Origin: Rotaria sordida
Lineage: Eukaryota > Rotifera > Eurotatoria > Philodinida > Philodinidae
Direction: 5' to 3'
DNA: 64,000 bases
Assembly: GCA_905250125.1 (NCBI GenBank)
Contig: CAJNOL010000984.1
Location: 25,059 to 89,058, forward strand
Shown here: piece by piece, positions 23,932 to 40,103 of the stretch
Numbering within the stretch: the stretch's first letter is position 1
Layout: every line of letters begins with the position of its first letter
Program-made: the position numbers and the translations under genes
The notes under the pieces: model-generated
What the model was told of the DNA's origin: nothing
Seen by the model: only the letters and a program-made list of their open reading frames with translations
Database searches by the model: none

Positions 23932-24459
23932 TTATATCGGTAAAAAATATTTTAAAATACCTTTTCGTTTTTCACTAGCAATTTTAATTAATTCATATAC
24001 ACTAAATATATAAAGACCGTTAATATCTAATGTTCCAAACATTCGTATAAATAATTTAGAAAAACTATTAAGACCAATTTGAATACATTTTTCTTGATTA
24101 TCACTAGCATCATGTTGTTTAAGTTCGAACCATAATTTATCAAAATCAATTGTTGAATTATTTTCTCTTGTAAATGTTTGCAAATCAATACAAATAATAT
24201 GTTCATTATCTTTAAGTACAGTTGAACATATATCTGATTTTGATAGAATAAAACCATCATGAGTTATTAATTGAACTATTTGTATATTATTATAAAATTG
24301 TTGATTTATATATTTTTGTAATGCTTGCATAAGTTCATTAATAGTTTTATTTGATGATGATTCAATAACATAAACAAATTTGATCATTGGAATGGTATCG
24401 GAATGGTAATTATTTTCTGTTTCATTGCCTAGTTGAACTTTTATACGTAATGATGACAT
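23932..24459 (-). CDS. Small protein with coilin-like / ubiquitin-like N-terminus
   Basis: A single exon of 175 aa. Residues 1-95 have a beta-grasp pattern: LRIKVQLGNE, then KFVYVIES, a helix INELMQALQKYINQQF, IQIVQLITHDGFILSKSDIC and VLKDNEHIICIDLQ. The order and the terminal D-N-x-x-I strand resemble the coilin N-terminal domain. The rest is helical, without motif. Human coilin is far longer, so this is at most a coilin-N-like protein and not an assigned orthologue. Alternatives are other ubiquitin-like domain proteins. The codon bias matches the other genes and supports real coding. Confidence 0.7.
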   Translation of the reverse strand: MSSLRIKVQLGNETENNYHSDTIPMIKFVYVIESSSNKTINELMQALQKYINQQFYNNIQIVQLITHDGFILSKSDICSTVLKDNEHIICIDLQTFTRENNSTIDFDKLWFELKQHDASDNQEKCIQIGLNSFSKLFIRMFGTLDINGLYIFSVYELIKIASEKRKGILKYFLPI

Positions 24460-25050
24460 TTTTTTCTAATGATTATATCAACAAAAATTCTACATTAATA
24501 TGTTTAACCTGTTTTTTTTTTGTTCTGTTGTGTCCTCAACGACAGCATCGGTAAAAAAAAACAAAAAAGAAATGTGTCACGATAAGTTTTTTTTTTATTC
24601 TCTGCCGTTACTATGACAACAATGCATATATCGGATTTCAATATAGGAAGAAAATGACGTCAGAAAGCTCAAGTATTCAGATGTATGATTACAATCATAA
24701 ATATTCTAGAAAGTCAAACAATGAAAAAAAAAAGTGATGATTTTGATATTAAAAATTTTGCAATTGTGTTAATCATTTTATAGAATGGCTTTTTACTATT
24801 TTCTTCATTGTAAATTGCTCAACACAATCGCTACTCACAAGGTTTTTCAGAGTACTTTAATAAACATAAATAAACAACGTATATCGTCTGGTTTCTTGTA
24901 ATTCATAGAGTGTTCATCTATAGATATGACAGAATGTTTTCATGTCATAATGGAAATAGTTATTAAAAAAACTTAAATATCTTTGTATAATATCGTTTAT
25001 TATTCGTCAAAGATGCATCATTCTCTAGAAACTATTCATAGTTTTATCAA
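24460..25050. other. Spacer, nothing recognised
   Basis: AT-rich, homopolymer-rich sequence; no coding or repeat structure identified. Confidence 0.4.
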
Positions 25051-25103
25051 GGTGTGCGTGTGGGTGTTGGTGTTGGCAATGCCTTCTCTCACACCCACAC
25101 CCC
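25051..25103. repeat. Telomere-like hairpin A
   Basis: A G-rich arm with GTGTGGGTGTTGGTG faces a C-rich arm with CACACCCACACCCC, around a short loop. The arms resemble degenerate TGTGGG units, the G-rich repeat I recall being reported for bdelloid telomeres. Similar hairpins are at 25702-25780 and 63421-63455. Confidence 0.65.
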
Positions 25104-25374
25104 TGCATTGTACAGATCAAGAAATCGTGACGGATATAAATTTAGTTGATGTTTAAAAACAATCGAATTGTTTAGCTCTTTGTTTTTATGAAAACTGATA
25201 TTTTGGTGGAGATAAATTATCGACACACCAACATACGAAGATAGCAACACAATGATACTCAATACTTTCTTGTTGAGCATATTCTGAATGAGATATTTGA
25301 TATTTAATAACAATACTTCTTTCTGTAGGAATTATATCAATATTGCCTATGATGGTGACATGTTCTCTAGTCAT
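25104..25374 (-). pseudogene. Broken coding fragment, KAP3-like N-terminus
   Basis: From an ATG at 25374 the minus strand reads EHVTIIGNIDIIPTERSIVI then KYQISH. This resembles the N-terminus of kinesin-associated protein 3 (GNIDVHP-SEK pattern), although only a short stretch can be matched. The frame ends after 62 codons. The adjacent frame then reads KELNNSIVFKHQLNLYPSRF and LDLYNA directly up to hairpin A. Two coding-like frames in succession indicate a frameshift. No remaining KAP3 armadillo exons are present. The family assignment is tentative. Confidence 0.4.
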
Positions 25375-25701
25375 AGGAACAAAACACTAATAATTAGTAT
25401 GACATATCAAGAATATTTATAAGGCCACATACTACTCAATTGAATGTTGATCAAGCTTTGTATGAGACTGATTGATAATTTTAAGTAGATAACATTGTTT
25501 TGTTTTCAAATTAACAATATAATTGATTATATATAAATAGAAAACTAAGAAATATACGGGTTTTCTTATTGTTCATTTTTAAGACGATCAGCAACAACTT
25601 GTAAAAGAAAGAAATTATTTATAATTCGATATTCGTTCAAACGATTTTTGAAATCGTCTAATTAAAAAAGATCTATATCTGAATTATATCATTTTATATT
25701 T

Positions 25702-25780
25702 AGGGTATGGGTGGGTGGGTGTGTGTAACTCTGCGTATGAGACTTCTTTTCATACACTCACACAGCCACACCCACACCCT
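25702..25780. repeat. Telomere-like hairpin B
   Basis: The left arm GGGTATGGGTGGGTGGGTG and the right arm CACACCCACACCCT can pair around a loop of about 40 nt. It has the same composition and architecture as hairpins at 25051 and 63421. No gene is interrupted here. Confidence 0.6.
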
Positions 25781-26610
25781 GAAAATTTTGAAGATTACTA
25801 AGAAATTTTGAAATTTACCGAAATTTCTCAGTAATTTTCTGCGATATTGAATATGTTAACAGTGATATTTGTATAAAATTTCTGCAAGTTTTCTCGTTAG
25901 AACTGAATCATTTCGAAATTTACTCCATATTTTGCTGATAATTGTGGAGGAATACTCCTTGTATTGAAGTATCTTCACATTCATTGTAGAGATAAGTTGC
26001 TGTAAATTCTGCAACATTTCCAAAATTTTCCATAAATTTCTGCTTATTGTTTTTCATCGATTATGATGCTGTGACGAAAATTTTCAGAGATAAGGAAATG
26101 TGATTCTCTAGAAATCTGAACCTAGTTTTGCAGATTATCTGAGGACGTAAGCGTAAGATTTGATGTTGAAGAAAAGATTTTACAAATATTTTGATCGTTA
26201 TTTTTCAATTTTGTTTCTGTGTAAAATCTTTAGTCGATTCGGGTTCTAAGTGTACATTATTGTTCGATATATTCCTTATTATGAGTTCTAATAGTATGAA
26301 AAAATGGAATAAAATTTTTGATTTTATACATTCATATAAAACTATTTGAGCTGTCCTGTCAGATGACAATCAATTATAGATATAATAATGCATACACATG
26401 TGAGTCTTGCAGTTGTTATACAAGGTGACACGACAATTCTACACAAACATGTTTTCGCGTATAACACTAATACGATGACAATGACACACAAAACTATTTT
26501 TTTGAAGGTGCTGATGACGAAAACACATACGCAAAGGAAGCCAGATGCGTTGGATTCGTATATATCTGGCTATAGCATAGTAGAGTTTGTATACTTACTA
26601 AATTATAATA
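25781..26610. other. Spacer with AAATTT-rich degenerate sequence
   Basis: Repeated TTTCTG/GAAATTT motifs at about 25790-26060 suggest decayed repeats. No gene is supported. Confidence 0.4.
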
Positions 26611-27470
26611 CTTAGGTCAATCCAAAAGCTCTGTCGGAGGTACCTTGTTTCCGAATAGTAAGCTCAAAGAAGTTTTCTTTTTTTAATGAGATGATAGAGA
26701 AAACGAAGCTATATTTTTCTATACTATTTGATTATACTTCAACTAATATTATAATAATAAAATTTCGATAAGAGCTGTTTTTGTGTAAAACTTGAGCGTG
26801 TTTAAAATAACGGTGGGCATGGACATCAAATCATATATTACAGAGTTTTTTGACATGACTTTTTTAAGGTTTTCAATAGACTTCTTTGAAAGAAATCTAC
26901 CTCATGAGGTGCTTACAATGAATTCTTAATTGTTAGGTGTGTATTCAAACTGTTAATGGAAGGTCTAAAAATCTGCACAAGATTCAGATATTTAGAATTG
27001 ATTATTCGGGAGTTATCGATATACTGGTCGAAGCTATAAGTGATTTTTATGGTAATTTCTGTAACAATCAAATTTTTTTTGCTGTTTCCTTTTTAATAAG
27101 AAACCATTTTCTCACACTTAGAAAGTTGACTAAACAAACTTCAGACAATATGTTAGGAATAAATGTAATGTACGATTCGATGCATCTTCATCTCCTCTTT
27201 CTAATGATGAAAACTGCAGATCTCTAACTGTTTCTATTCTTGAGCTATTGCAAAAATACCCACGCCTATTATTATTTTAAACAAGCTCAAGTTTTACACA
27301 AAAACAGTTCTTATCGAAATTTTATTATTATAATATTAGTTGAAGTATGATTAAATGGTATAGAACAATAGAGCTTCGTTTTCTCTATCATCTCATAAAA
27401 AAGGAAAACTTCTTTGAACTTACTATTCGGAAACAAAGTATCGCCTACAGAACTTTTGGATTGACCTAAG
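26611..27470. mobile_element. Mariner-type element with long (about 215 bp) terminal inverted repeats
   Basis: The element begins CTTAGGTCAATCCAAAAG and ends with the reverse complement ...TTTGGATTGACCTAAG. It is flanked on both sides by TA (26609-26610 and 27471-27472), the duplication used by Tc1/mariner transposases. The outer motif TTAGG-T---CAAAAG...CGG resembles mariner family termini. The inverted repeats extend about 215 bp (26611-26825 and 27250-27470) with high similarity. The 425-bp centre holds a 96-codon frame without DDD/DDE or helix-turn-helix motifs. It is therefore a non-autonomous element. Confidence 0.85.
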
Positions 27471-28806
27471 TATTTTAGCTATATCAGACATATAGCAGCT
27501 GAGAAAACAGAGCGAATTTTAAGTCTATGACAACTTTTTACTTTACTCATCGACATTTATCTACTCTGTAAATTTCAAAAATGTTCTAATAAGCTATTTT
27601 CCAATAGTGTCGGGTCTGCTTGAGAGTTCCCTCCACCTTTCCGGATATTAAAATCAAATTTTTTTCCACTGTTCGTATAGCTTCGAAGTATCCTCTATCA
27701 AATGAGGAACTCTTCGTTGTTAATTAGTAAAACTCTCGAAATCCTTAACGAAAAAACTCATGCTGCGTTTATTCTTTGTATGCAAAATTCTCCTAATGAT
27801 AATGATTATTTCTCATTCCAAATGTACTGAAAGAATGGATCACAGACCTCTAACATCACTGAACACGATCAGTGTTCGATCACTTTAGTTGGAGGAAAAA
27901 AGTCCTGTTACATACAAGAAAATTTGTTTTGTCTTTTTCTCAAAATCAATTTTTTTAACAAAAAAAAAATGAAGTTTTCTCATACATGGAACATACAATC
28001 GAACTCAAATTTTTCATATGAGCACTTCAATCAAATTGGGGTGCATATCTTTTTTCTCTTCAAAATGTTCTTCCTACAAAATTCTACAGTCTCTAAAAAC
28101 TCCCTGAAGAAAGCATCTGGAAATGTTGAGTCTACGACAACTTTTGTTCTGCTTATCAAGATCTATCTGTCTTGAAAGTTTCATAATTTTTTTTGTCGAA
28201 TCGTTCTCGAAAAATCTCAGAAAGGAAAGTAAAATCTTCCTTAATTTAATTAAACAATCAAAAAGATGAACTCGCAGAATATTACATAAAAAATTTATTT
28301 TTGAAGAAATATTGATCATAAAAATCAAAAGAATAAAGATTTAAGCTAAAATTATTCTATGATTTGTAATAATGATCTTTCATTTTTTTTTTTTTGTTTA
28401 TCTTAATTATCAACAATTATTGAAAAGATCATTGATTGTACCTTCATGAAAAGACATTTATCTAAAATGAATTTTTCTTCTTAAGTATACCCATTTTTCA
28501 AAATGTCATTAATAATAATAAAATCAAACAAAATATGATTGGTTGTTTAATAGACAAATAAAAAGCAAGGTAAATATAACGTGTATTTGTGTGTGTGTGT
28601 GTACATATAATTTTTTCCTTTCGTTATTTTATTTCACTTCGCATTTCGTTGATTAGGAGGCGATCGAAATTACTCTAAGGCATCTGCCTATCTGTTTACA
28701 TAAACAGAAAAAACAAAATATAATAAAATTTTATTCTTTGTGTCATTTTAGGTTTTTTTTTTCTTGTGTTTTTAATATGATTACCTAATATAAATAAATC
28801 CCGGTG
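27471..28806. other. Upstream region of the HECT ligase gene
   Basis: No gene seen. A GT microsatellite lies near 28589-28602, about 200 bp before the start codon. The promoter of the HECT gene is expected in the 3' part. Confidence 0.4.
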
Positions 28807-33925
<5,119 letters not shown>

Positions 33926-34726
33926 TTCAAATAAACAAAAAAAAAAACGTTCCTATTTGCTGTATGTTAATTGTGAATGATGTTTTTCTTTTTTGTTTTT
34001 ATGTTCAATCTCACTCTATGTCTTTGTTTTGTCCAATATATGCATTTCAAATTATTTCTTTTACTGACAGCGAAAAAAAAAAAAACAGAGAGATGATTTC
34101 TGTTTTTTTGTTTGTCTCTCTTCTGTTTGTAATGCGATATTTTTCTGTCCATTATCTTCATTTAATTGATTGTTTTTGTTTTTTGTTCTTCTATTGTTAT
34201 AACAGTACATATTTTTTTCTTTCTTTCAAAACTTTTTATGAAACGATTGTAGAAAACAAAACACTCATTTTGTTTTATTTTTTGTTTTTCTATCCAATAT
34301 GTATGTACAATTGGATTTGAAAATGTATTTATGTGCATAGGGAAAATGATTGTCTTCTTCTTCTTCTTCTTCTTCTTCTTCATTGTTCGGAACTTTCTTC
34401 TTTTGATTCAGAAATTAATTGATTTATGTTTTTGTTTGTTTTTTTTCAAACATTTATTGATTAATAGATTTATCGCAGTGAGTTTGAAATTTAATTTAAA
34501 GTTTACTAAAAATGTAAAAGATCTCATTTAATTGTGTTGAATTCTTGTACGATCGTGATATTTTACAAAAAGAAAATACATATATTTGATTTAGTCATAA
34601 GAATGACTTTGATCATCATATTGGAGCATGGAGTATATAAAAAGAAATATATCAAATAAAAACTCTTTTAATAATCTACACATTGTCATAGTAAAATGTT
34701 AGAAAAATGATTCATTTAATGATATA
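33926..34726. other. 3' flank of the HECT gene, low complexity
   Basis: T-rich sequence with long homopolymers and a (CTT)n tract at 34352-34381. Overlapping long open frames on both strands result from the low complexity. Confidence 0.5.
34352..34381. repeat. (CTT)n microsatellite
   Basis: About ten perfect TTC/CTT units. Confidence 0.9.
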
Positions 34727-35603
34727 CAGTGGGGTGCAAAAATTTGATAAAATTATCCCACTGAACACGATGAATATCATAAAGTGTTTTTATATATAAG
34801 TCGCACATACAATAGAGTATCCAAATATAATAATCCATAACTAGCTCGTTTTCTCCTCAACCAAAAAAAGAAGTAAACCCTATGCTTTCATTGATGCGCT
34901 CAAATAACTTAGGATCGTTTTGTCTATGTACTTGGATTGTATCCTAGCCTAAAATGTGTGTTTTGAAGAAAAATGAAAGAAGCCATGAATCTCGTTTTGG
35001 ATCAAGGTTTTATAGCCGAAGTTTGAGCTCGATAGGATTTCTAAGACAGGAAACAAACTCAATATCACCTTCTCAACTTGTGACTTCTATTTGGCCTTGA
35101 AGATGAATCTTGAGAATTACTCACTTGGAACAAAATTTCATCTACTAGCTGTGATCTGTCTACTCTGAAAATTTCAAGTCGATTGGACAAGCCATTATCG
35201 AGATAATGTAAAAATTGGGTGGGTGCGCCATTTGTGCTGGAAGTTCGACAGACCATGATATTCCATTTGTTTCTAAGATGCCTTGTGGTTGAAGCTCATT
35301 TGCATTTTGTTAGATGCTATGGACAGAGACCTTCTCTAAGAAGACGATTTTCGTAGCTCAATGATTGCTGTAGTCCCGTGAGTGTAAAATGACCGCTCGA
35401 TATGGCAGAAAAGCGGTGGATACTCGAATCACGACGTCTCTCAGCCTATGGAACCATAATTTTGGAGGTGTCTCGCTCTCACCACAATCTATAGCATCTC
35501 CTTGACTACCGATGGAAGTTTCAGAAGAATCCATTCATGCACTTCACAGATATGGTTCGAGAAAATGCATATATGCAACGGCAATTTTTTTTGCACTCCA
35601 CTG
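34727..35603. mobile_element. Tc1-type non-autonomous or decayed element
   Basis: It begins CAGTGGGGTGCAAAAA and ends TTTTTGCACTCCACTG, with TA on both sides (34725-34726 and 35604-35605). CAGTGG...GCAAAA termini with TA duplication are characteristic of Tc1-like elements. The 877-bp body has no intact transposase. A 63-codon frame on the minus strand at 35065-35256 is not recognisably part of one. The inverted repeats are only about 16-20 bp, unlike the long arms at 26611-27470. Confidence 0.82.
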
Positions 35604-37798
35604 TATATTAGATTCTAAAAGAGAGTGAAAAATCAGTAGAACTTATTCAGTTAGTACCTGAATAAAGAAAACAATTTAAGTAAACGAATTATGACATTTC
35701 ACTATCTATTTCAATACAAAATTTGACCTTTTTACTACGATATTTTCCATTAGTAATTTACTATAATTAAACGCAAAGATCTCTCTGTTTTTCTTTTTGA
35801 CATATACAATTTTCCAGATCATTTCTTGTTGATTATTTTGATAAATAAGGCTCTAGAACAATTTGATGTTTTTCCAGCACTATCATTTGTTGATAAAAAT
35901 CGAAAATTCTTTTTTTTTCATTGAAAAGATTACGGAAGAAACCTTAACGAAATGATATATGTCAAAAAGTTTTTAGATACATCTATGTCTTTGTGATTGA
36001 CTATTCATGAAAGTGTACTCTACCAAAATTTAACTGTAGCCGCACAGGTTTCTCGAAAATTATTTGTATATAAGAAAATCAGAGAGGAAGACGCGCGGGT
36101 GTTGGTGTTTATATGTTATTGTGAATGTGAATGCGATTGAAAGGAAGAACAACAGGATCATCCATGAGCAACATCTCAGAAGAAGATAGATAATGAATTG
36201 ATTTTTCTTTTTTTTAATGGAATAATTTTATATTCATTGGAAGTCGACGACCTTCAAATTTTCTATGTATAGATTTAATAAGATGGTTAAGTCGTTGAAA
36301 ACGATGTACATGTAAAATTGAATTGACTTGCTAATTTTATACAATTAACGACATTGTTTGATTTACTTAAAAAATCATCATTTTGTCATTGAATTTAACT
36401 TATTGTGATACTAAACATGACAATTACAATGTTTCTTTCGTAATCCGATATTATCAAAATGACATTAGACATTTCTATCGAAAGAATTGTAATGAGAACA
36501 ATATCGTCCTTATCATCTTCCGGACATTTATAAATCAAAAAAATAATTATACGTATAACATATTAATGAATTTTATTTCGTTCTGTTTTAGAACTCATTG
36601 AAATTTATCTATTGTCTTAGAAGTTCGCCATAGGTATAATAATAGAGGTTAATATTATGTTGAAGAGAAGGGAACCTGCGGGTCCGTGTTTTTTTCCACC
36701 AATATTTGGCAATACAATGTAAATGATCAAATAGAGGATCAACATTTTAGGTATTTATGAGCTACTCTCAGGAAAAAGTCAATATACAGCTATTCCTGGT
36801 TGTTCACTTTCCCATCATTCAATGCAAGGGAGCTGTGAGTTCACATCTTTTAAGACCCAAACTTAATAAAAAATAAAACCTTAGCTTCGGATCTGAAATG
36901 ATCCGCAGCTCCCTATTCAAGCGATAGCGAACTCGATAATGTATGTCAATGTTAGCTTTGATTGCTATGAATAAACACATTAATTTAATTCGATTATCAT
37001 CCGAAGAATGTATACAAATTCATTGACTTGTATCAGATAAACCTTTCTTCATACCATAAGGCCCTGGGTCTTCTATTACGTCCGACGCATCATCCCTTCA
37101 AGCGAGTCTTCTATTGCGGGAAGAGCTTACCGTCAACAATCAAATACGGTCGTGTTTTATCTCTTGAACAATGTAAACAATCAATAAAGCTACCTCTTTC
37201 TGTGTTTACCCACTATAAGTATTTGTTGAACTTTGATCATTGATATAAAATGGATTGCGAGGTTCGTATCTTCGACATAGGATTTACGCACGAGGAAAAA
37301 GCAAAACTTCAGTTCTCCGAAATGCGATACTTCGGAGGATTGATGTCTTGCTTTTTCTCATTTGTGTTTATGTTATTATCGATGGAATTTACTGATGATA
37401 AAATCAATACAAAATATATTCAGCTATTCTTTCAAGCTCTCATCACTCATTGATTTTTTTTCTATATAACATTGTTGAATTCTCGTCTAATATATCTGAA
37501 CATGACAATCAAGATTATCATTTACTTATGTTATTATTTACATAGAACATCATATCAATATCTATCCATATATTTATTTAGTCTATAAACTGAAAAAGTA
37601 TTTGTCTGAAATACGAATAACTCCTAATCAATTATAAAAAGATTTTGTTTTTAGACGAACTATATAATCAATAAAGTCTTCTTTTTTTTCCATTATTAAA
37701 AGAATGATAACAAGACAAAACAAAAACGTTCGTTCATTCATAGCGTCGATATAAATTATAATAAAATAAGTTTTTTTTTTTTTTTTTTTCGTTTTCTA
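35604..37798. other. Intergenic region with a hairpin
   Basis: No supported gene. It includes a GT-rich patch at 36094-36140, a stem-loop at about 37288-37360, and the stretch 36677-36717 (GTGTTTTTTTCCACCAATATTTGGC) related to 43723-43765. Confidence 0.4.
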
Positions 37799-39370
37799 TC
37801 AATGCCACCACGATATTAAGGCAATAGAGAAAAATAAGTACCATTCAATAATTAAAGTTGTTCCTGCTGAATCAAATGCTTCACCACTATAAAATTTTCG
37901 TGCACTTTGTCGACAACGTACATCAGTAACAGCATGATCACATCCATAGAAACCACCTTTAAACATTGAAAATATACGAAAATAAAAATTGTTTAAAAAA
38001 AAGAAATCTTGTCTCTATTTTACCATGACAATTTAAATTAGCTTGTTTCATAATATGTTCCATAAAATTTGATAATTGTTCAACATCATCACGAACTTCA
38101 ATAATTGAACAATTTGTTATATGTTTACCAGCACATTGAATATAATCTGTTACTGCTTTACACCATTGAATTTTTTCTTGTACACTCCATGTAGTTTCAA
38201 ATCTCAAACGATCATCCAATATATCATTACATTCTTTTCCAGCCTATTCTTTTTTATATGATAACTATAGAAAAACAGAATATACAATACAGACCTCTTC
38301 AACTTCACATGGTGGCATTGTTGAAGTTGTTGAACTTGTTGTTGTTGTTGTTTTTGCTGGTGCTAAGGTTGTTGTTTTACATTTATACTGAATGATTGTA
38401 CTACCACCAAGACCAGCACAATATCTACCTAATCGCCAACCCTAGCGTATCAAATTTAATAGGAAAAAGCAAACAGTTTGAAATATATGAAAATTAAATT
38501 GTAGGTTTTTTTCTCTGCTCGTTTGATTTAATTTAATATACGATAAATGAAAACAAAAAAAAAGAAGAAACAATACATTTCTATTACATCAAACTGAGAG
38601 AAGACAATTCAGATTAGTGAAATAAATTTTCTTGAGATAAGACAAGTTGTAGTTCCTATACAAACTAACCAGTCACAGGTACACTATAAAGGTAAGTGAA
38701 ATTTTAAGATACTATTCAAACTAGGGTGGTTACTATGACTTTTTCAAATGATGTCATGTCAATGTAATTGAATAGATAATCCTAGTACTACAAATATTCA
38801 TTTCTAAATCTAAATAGATAATTTCTATTAGAATTCTAATCGGATAATAAAAAGTGTGTAGATTGAATCGTACAAAGAGATCATTTCGCTATTTACGTTC
38901 GATTAAAATTTCTTTTTATAAAAAAATCTTTTCAAATTCATCTATATTAGCTCTTGCTTATCCTTGTGTGTTTTGTTTTTTTTTCGTCATTCCTCTTCGA
39001 AATCCTTACAGCTTGTTGAAGACCAACTTCAAATGCTGCTAAAGCACCTGCATGTTCACTTCTTAAATCACAACATTGAAGTCTTTTATTAACACATTCA
39101 ACATATTTTTTTCCTTGATCACAAAATTGAAAAAGTTGTTCACGTGTATATAAATCATATTTAAACTAAAAAAAAACAAAAAGAAAAAAACTATTAAATT
39201 AAACAAAAACCAACGAAAATAACACATTATACAATTTCTTCATCATCAGCTGTTGGTGGTTGTGGACAATCAGATGCTTTCCATATATTACAAGTATTTG
39301 TTAAATTTATAAGAAAAACAAAAAATATATATAATAATAACAATAAATAATGATGCTTAGTGAATAACAT
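37799..39370 (-). CDS. Secreted Cys-rich, mucin-linker, probably GPI-anchored protein
   Basis: Five exons (39370-39233, 39165-39010, 38441-38295, 38243-38024, 37956-37799) join in phase to 272 aa. A signal peptide (LLLLLYIFFVFLINLTNT) occupies residues about 9-26. Two Cys-containing helical modules follow (YDLYTREQLFQFCDQGKKYV with C-V-N-K-R-L-Q-CC, and the exon-4 region with WCKAVTDYIQCAGKHITNCS). A Thr/Ser-rich linker (TTTTTSSTTST) lies between them. The C-terminus ends with small residues (SAG) and a hydrophobic tail, LIIEWYLFFSIALISWW, directly before the stop, as expected for GPI attachment or a tail membrane segment. No family is recognised. The third intron-side spacer (39009-38442) is unusually long at 568 nt. 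Confidence 0.85.
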
Positions 39371-40103
39371 TATTTGAACAATTGAAATGTGCAAAGACAT
39401 CATTGTCGTTGTGTATCTTTTCTTGTTCTTCTAACACCTACACATCTTCTTCTTTTTTTTATTTTATCAATTCACAATTGACATCTTTGTCACACGAAAG
39501 TATTCAATGAACCCAAATCTCTGTCGTGAATAAAAAGACAGAGAGAGAGAGAGAGAGAGAGAGAAAGAGGATCACGTACACATATTGTTAAGGGATGGTC
39601 AAATCAATTACTGCATAGTCAAGAAATTGTTTTCATTCAAACAATGTTATATGACCTTCGAACAAAAAAATTTTTTTCATGTTTAAATGGAAGAAACATC
39701 TTTGACCTTCGTTCGTTTCTCTCTTTTTTTTTCTGTATATATCATTTATTTGTATTTGAGAGGTTTCAAACAAAACGGATGTCAAAAAAAAAGAAAAAAT
39801 GAATGACATAATCATTTTTTTTTTGTTTAAATAAATAACAAATGTAATATCGGATGATGAAGTAAACAAACGTCGTTGAAAGGATTGAAGGATGAGCTAG
39901 TCGGTTTTTTTCTTCTTGTTTTACTTCCTGTTGATTTGTATGATTTTTTTCATTCGACATAATCTATAGGATTGATTTGAAGGTCAAATAAATCTTTGTT
40001 ATTTCAATATAGAATGTTTTAAAAAATCAATCGAAAAAACAAAAGATAAATATCTCTAAAACATATAAAAATATTTCAATAATAATATTATTCAAATTTT
40101 TAT
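39371..40103. other. Spacer with AG microsatellite
   Basis: A (AG)n run lies at 39540-39564, followed by AT-rich, homopolymer-rich sequence. No gene is seen. Confidence 0.5.

Noticed and set aside
33964..34531. Several overlapping long open frames on both strands after the HECT gene
   Set aside because: They arise from T-rich sequence and the (CTT)n repeat; reverse-frame poly-Lys shows the same artefact.
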